In this document: positions 62,440 through 64,000 of the stretch, piece by piece
Position numbering within the stretch: position 1 is the stretch's first letter
Layout: every line of letters starts with the position of its first letter
NCBI RefSeq assembly: GCF_014518425.1
Contig: NZ_JACVCU010000005.1
Location: 248,678 to 312,677 of the forward strand
Reading direction: 5' to 3'
Length of the DNA stretch: 64,000 nucleotides
Source: Terrabacter sp. MAHUQ-38
GTDB taxonomy: Bacteria; Actinomycetota; Actinomycetes; Actinomycetales; Dermatophilaceae
Position numbers and translations under genes: made by a program
The notes under the pieces: generated by a model
Database searches by the model: none
Told to the model about the DNA's origin: nothing
What the model saw: the letters and a program-made list of their open reading frames with translations, nothing else

Positions 62440-63635
62440 CCCGGCCGCATGTCGTCGTCGTGGGCGGCGGCATCGTGGGGTCGGCCGTCGCTCGGAACCT
62501 GACGCTCCGCGAGCCGCGCCCGGACGTGACGGTCGTCGAGAAGGAGGCTGCCCCCGCAACGCACCAGACGGCGCGCAACAGCGGCGTCGTGCACGCCGGC
62601 CTCTACTACGCCCCGGGCTCTGCGAAGGCGACCCTGTCCCGCGAGGGCATGCGTCGACTGCGCACGTACTGCCGTGAGCGAGGCCTGCCGTACGAGGAGG
62701 TGGGCAAGCTCGTCGTCGCTCTCGACAGCGTCGAGGAGGCGCGGTTGCGCGACATCGAGGCGCGTGCGGTCGCGAACGGCGTGCCCGGCCTGCGCTGGCT
62801 CGACGCTGTCGCCCTGCGCGAGGTCGAGCCGCAGGTCGTCGGGCAGGCGGCGCTGCACTCGCCCACGACCGCCATCACGGACTTCGCGGCGGTGGCGGCC
62901 GCGATGCTCGATGACGCTCGTGACGGTGGTGCCGAGGTGCTGACCGGCTTCGAGGTGACCGGGCTCCACCAGGGCTCGGGCCGCGTCGAGGTCCGCAGCA
63001 GCGACGGCCGCCAGGTCATGGCCGACCGGGTCGTCGTCGCGGCAGGGCTGCACGCCGACCGGCTGGCGGTGCTCGCAGGTGACGGACCGGACCCGCGCAT
63101 CGTGCCCTTCCGAGGCGAGTACCACCGCCTCGCGCCCTCGGCGACCCACCTCGTACGAGGACTCGTCTACCCGGTGCCCGACCCCCGCTACCCGTTCCTC
63201 GGCGTGCACCTGACCAGACGCGTGGGCGGCGATGTCCTGCTCGGGCCCAACGCCGTCCTCGCGACCGCTCGGGAGGGCTACCGGCGGCGAGACGTCGACC
63301 CGTCGACCCTGCTCACCCTCGCGGCCTCGCGCGGGTTCCGGCGGTTCGCCCGCGTGAACCTCCGCACGGGCGTGCACGAGATGGTCGGCTCGCTGAGCCG
63401 CCACGCCTTCGTCGAACGCGCCCGTCGCTACGTGCCCGCGATCGAGGCTGCGGACGTGCTTCCCGCAGGCGCTGGGGTCCGGGCCCAGGCGATGGACCCT
63501 GACGGCTCGCTCGTCGAGGACTTCCGGTTCAGCCGCGTCGGCGCCGTGCTCTGCATCCGCAACGCACCCTCCCCCGCCGCGACCGCCTCGCTCGCCATAG
63601 CCGACATGGTCGTGGACCGGCTCGACCTCGGGTGA
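62436..63635 (+). CDS. lhgO: L-2-hydroxyglutarate oxidase
   Basis: A 399-residue FAD-dependent oxidoreductase of the DAO family. VVVVGGGIVGSAVARNL is the FAD Rossmann motif, TARNSGVVHAGLYYAPGSAKA and LPYEEVGKLVVALD are LhgO signatures, and VPFRGEYHRLAPSATHLVRGLVYPVP follows. It oxidises L-2-hydroxyglutarate to 2-oxoglutarate, either a repair reaction or part of glutarate catabolism. The GTG at 62436 overlaps the GNAT stop by 4 nt. Confidence 0.92.
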   Translation: MTRPHVVVVGGGIVGSAVARNLTLREPRPDVTVVEKEAAPATHQTARNSGVVHAGLYYAPGSAKATLSREGMRRLRTYCRERGLPYEEVGKLVVALDSVEEARLRDIEARAVANGVPGLRWLDAVALREVEPQVVGQAALHSPTTAITDFAAVAAAMLDDARDGGAEVLTGFEVTGLHQGSGRVEVRSSDGRQVMADRVVVAAGLHADRLAVLAGDGPDPRIVPFRGEYHRLAPSATHLVRGLVYPVPDPRYPFLGVHLTRRVGGDVLLGPNAVLATAREGYRRRDVDPSTLLTLAASRGFRRFARVNLRTGVHEMVGSLSRHAFVERARRYVPAIEAADVLPAGAGVRAQAMDPDGSLVEDFRFSRVGAVLCIRNAPSPAATASLAIADMVVDRLDLG

Positions 63636-63660
63636 GCGGTCCGCGTGGCACCCGGCCGGG

Positions 63661-64000
63661 TCAGCCGCGTCGGCGCTGCACGACCGCGCGCCCCAGCAGC
63701 CCCACGACCAGGACCACGAGCCCGGCCAGGAGCGACGTGGCCGGCACGGCGAACGCGAGAACCACACAGCCGGCGAGACCGACGACGGCCACGACCCGCG
63801 GGTAGCGGCGGTGAGCAGGGTCCTGCGTGAGCGCCGATGCGTTCGCGACGGCGTAGTAGGTGAGCACCCCGAACGACGAGAAGCCGATGGCCCCGCGCAG
63901 GTCGGTCAGCACCACGAGCACGCACACGAGGACCGCGAGGACGGCCTCGGCGACGTGCGGGACGGCATACCTCTCGTGGACGGCCGCCAGCGGCCGTGGC
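63661..64000 (-). CDS. APC-family amino-acid permease, 5' part cut by window
   Basis: The C-terminal end of an amino-acid permease. The visible part, about 112 residues, has PHVAEAVLAVLVCVLVVLTD, then RGAIGFSSFGVLTYYAVANASALTQ, and ends with two hydrophobic helices (VVAVVGLAGCVVLAF, SLLAGLVVLVVGLLG) and RRRG. FSSFxVLxYYAxANASA is the characteristic end of the APC family. The frame is open to base 64000 on the minus strand, so the start is outside. It converges on lhgO. Confidence 0.88.
   Translation of the reverse strand, partial: PRPLAAVHERYAVPHVAEAVLAVLVCVLVVLTDLRGAIGFSSFGVLTYYAVANASALTQDPAHRRYPRVVAVVGLAGCVVLAFAVPATSLLAGLVVLVVGLLGRAVVQRRRG

Overview
The window is a 64 kb piece of a high-GC actinobacterial chromosome (I estimate about 70% GC by eye; not computed). 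Direct markers are a complete Pup-proteasome system (Dop, Pup, PrcB, PrcA, PafA, Arc/Mpa), RbpA, PafB/PafC, HelY, separate Lnt and Ppm genes, and many starts that look leaderless. The combination suggests a member of the Micrococcales, perhaps near Intrasporangiaceae, but the family-level guess is weak. The window reads as ordinary chromosome. I see no prophage, insertion sequence, CRISPR array, rRNA or tRNA gene.

Layout. (1) 1-5.2 kb: the 3' end of metH, a HAD phosphatase, an HTH-less LysR-type effector-domain protein and a divergent DUF5997 gene. (2) 5.2-9.6 kb: a MocR-type regulator divergent from mmsA and a class III aminotransferase, a probable amino-acid catabolic divergon. (3) 9.6-37.1 kb: the proteasome neighbourhood. 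It holds a RecB-like nuclease, a Rip3-like site-2 protease, an SSB-like protein, trmI, arc, DUF3054, a PRPP synthetase, a hydrolase, a large membrane fusion protein, dop, pup-prcB-prcA, a DivIVA-like coiled-coil gene on the opposite strand, pafA, two FKBPs, DUF3866, pafBC, tatAC, a lipid kinase and helY. From memory the order resembles the Mycobacterium tuberculosis metH-to-helY region. (4) 37.1-40.1 kb: cspA, a small tudor-like protein, a VOC protein, a 5'-3' exonuclease and an Lrp regulator. (5) 40.1-43.5 kb: a tightly overlapping tetR-ybaK-MFS-dehydratase operon. (6) 43.5-49.0 kb: a lysine fermentation-type cluster (kamA divergent from kdd-kamD-kamE-kal) with no visible kce. (7) 49.1-54.1 kb: lnt-ppm-fxsA, three perfect 55-bp tandem repeats, rbpA and an UMF1-type MFS gene. 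(8) 54.1-59.4 kb: a more accessory-looking stretch with an M28 peptidase remnant, several palindromes, a MarR gene, an rlmC-DinB-DUF2332 operon bounded by 20-bp inverted repeats, and an autoinhibited Fic protein behind an operator-like palindrome. (9) 59.4-64 kb: amylosucrase, a YciO/Sua5 protein, a GNAT protein, an L-2-hydroxyglutarate oxidase and the 3' end of an amino-acid permease.

How the parts work together. Dop deamidates the Gln-ending Pup, PafA ligates it to lysines, Arc unfolds the tagged protein and PrcAB degrades it. TrmI, TatAC and HelY supply RNA modification, export and RNA or DNA unwinding. The kam genes would convert lysine through beta-lysine and 3,5-diaminohexanoate, with the 3-aminobutyryl-CoA step by Kal, but the cleavage enzyme between those steps is missing here. 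In at least 18 genes a TANNNT hexamer ends 6-8 nt before the start codon with no Shine-Dalgarno sequence, which predicts widespread leaderless translation.
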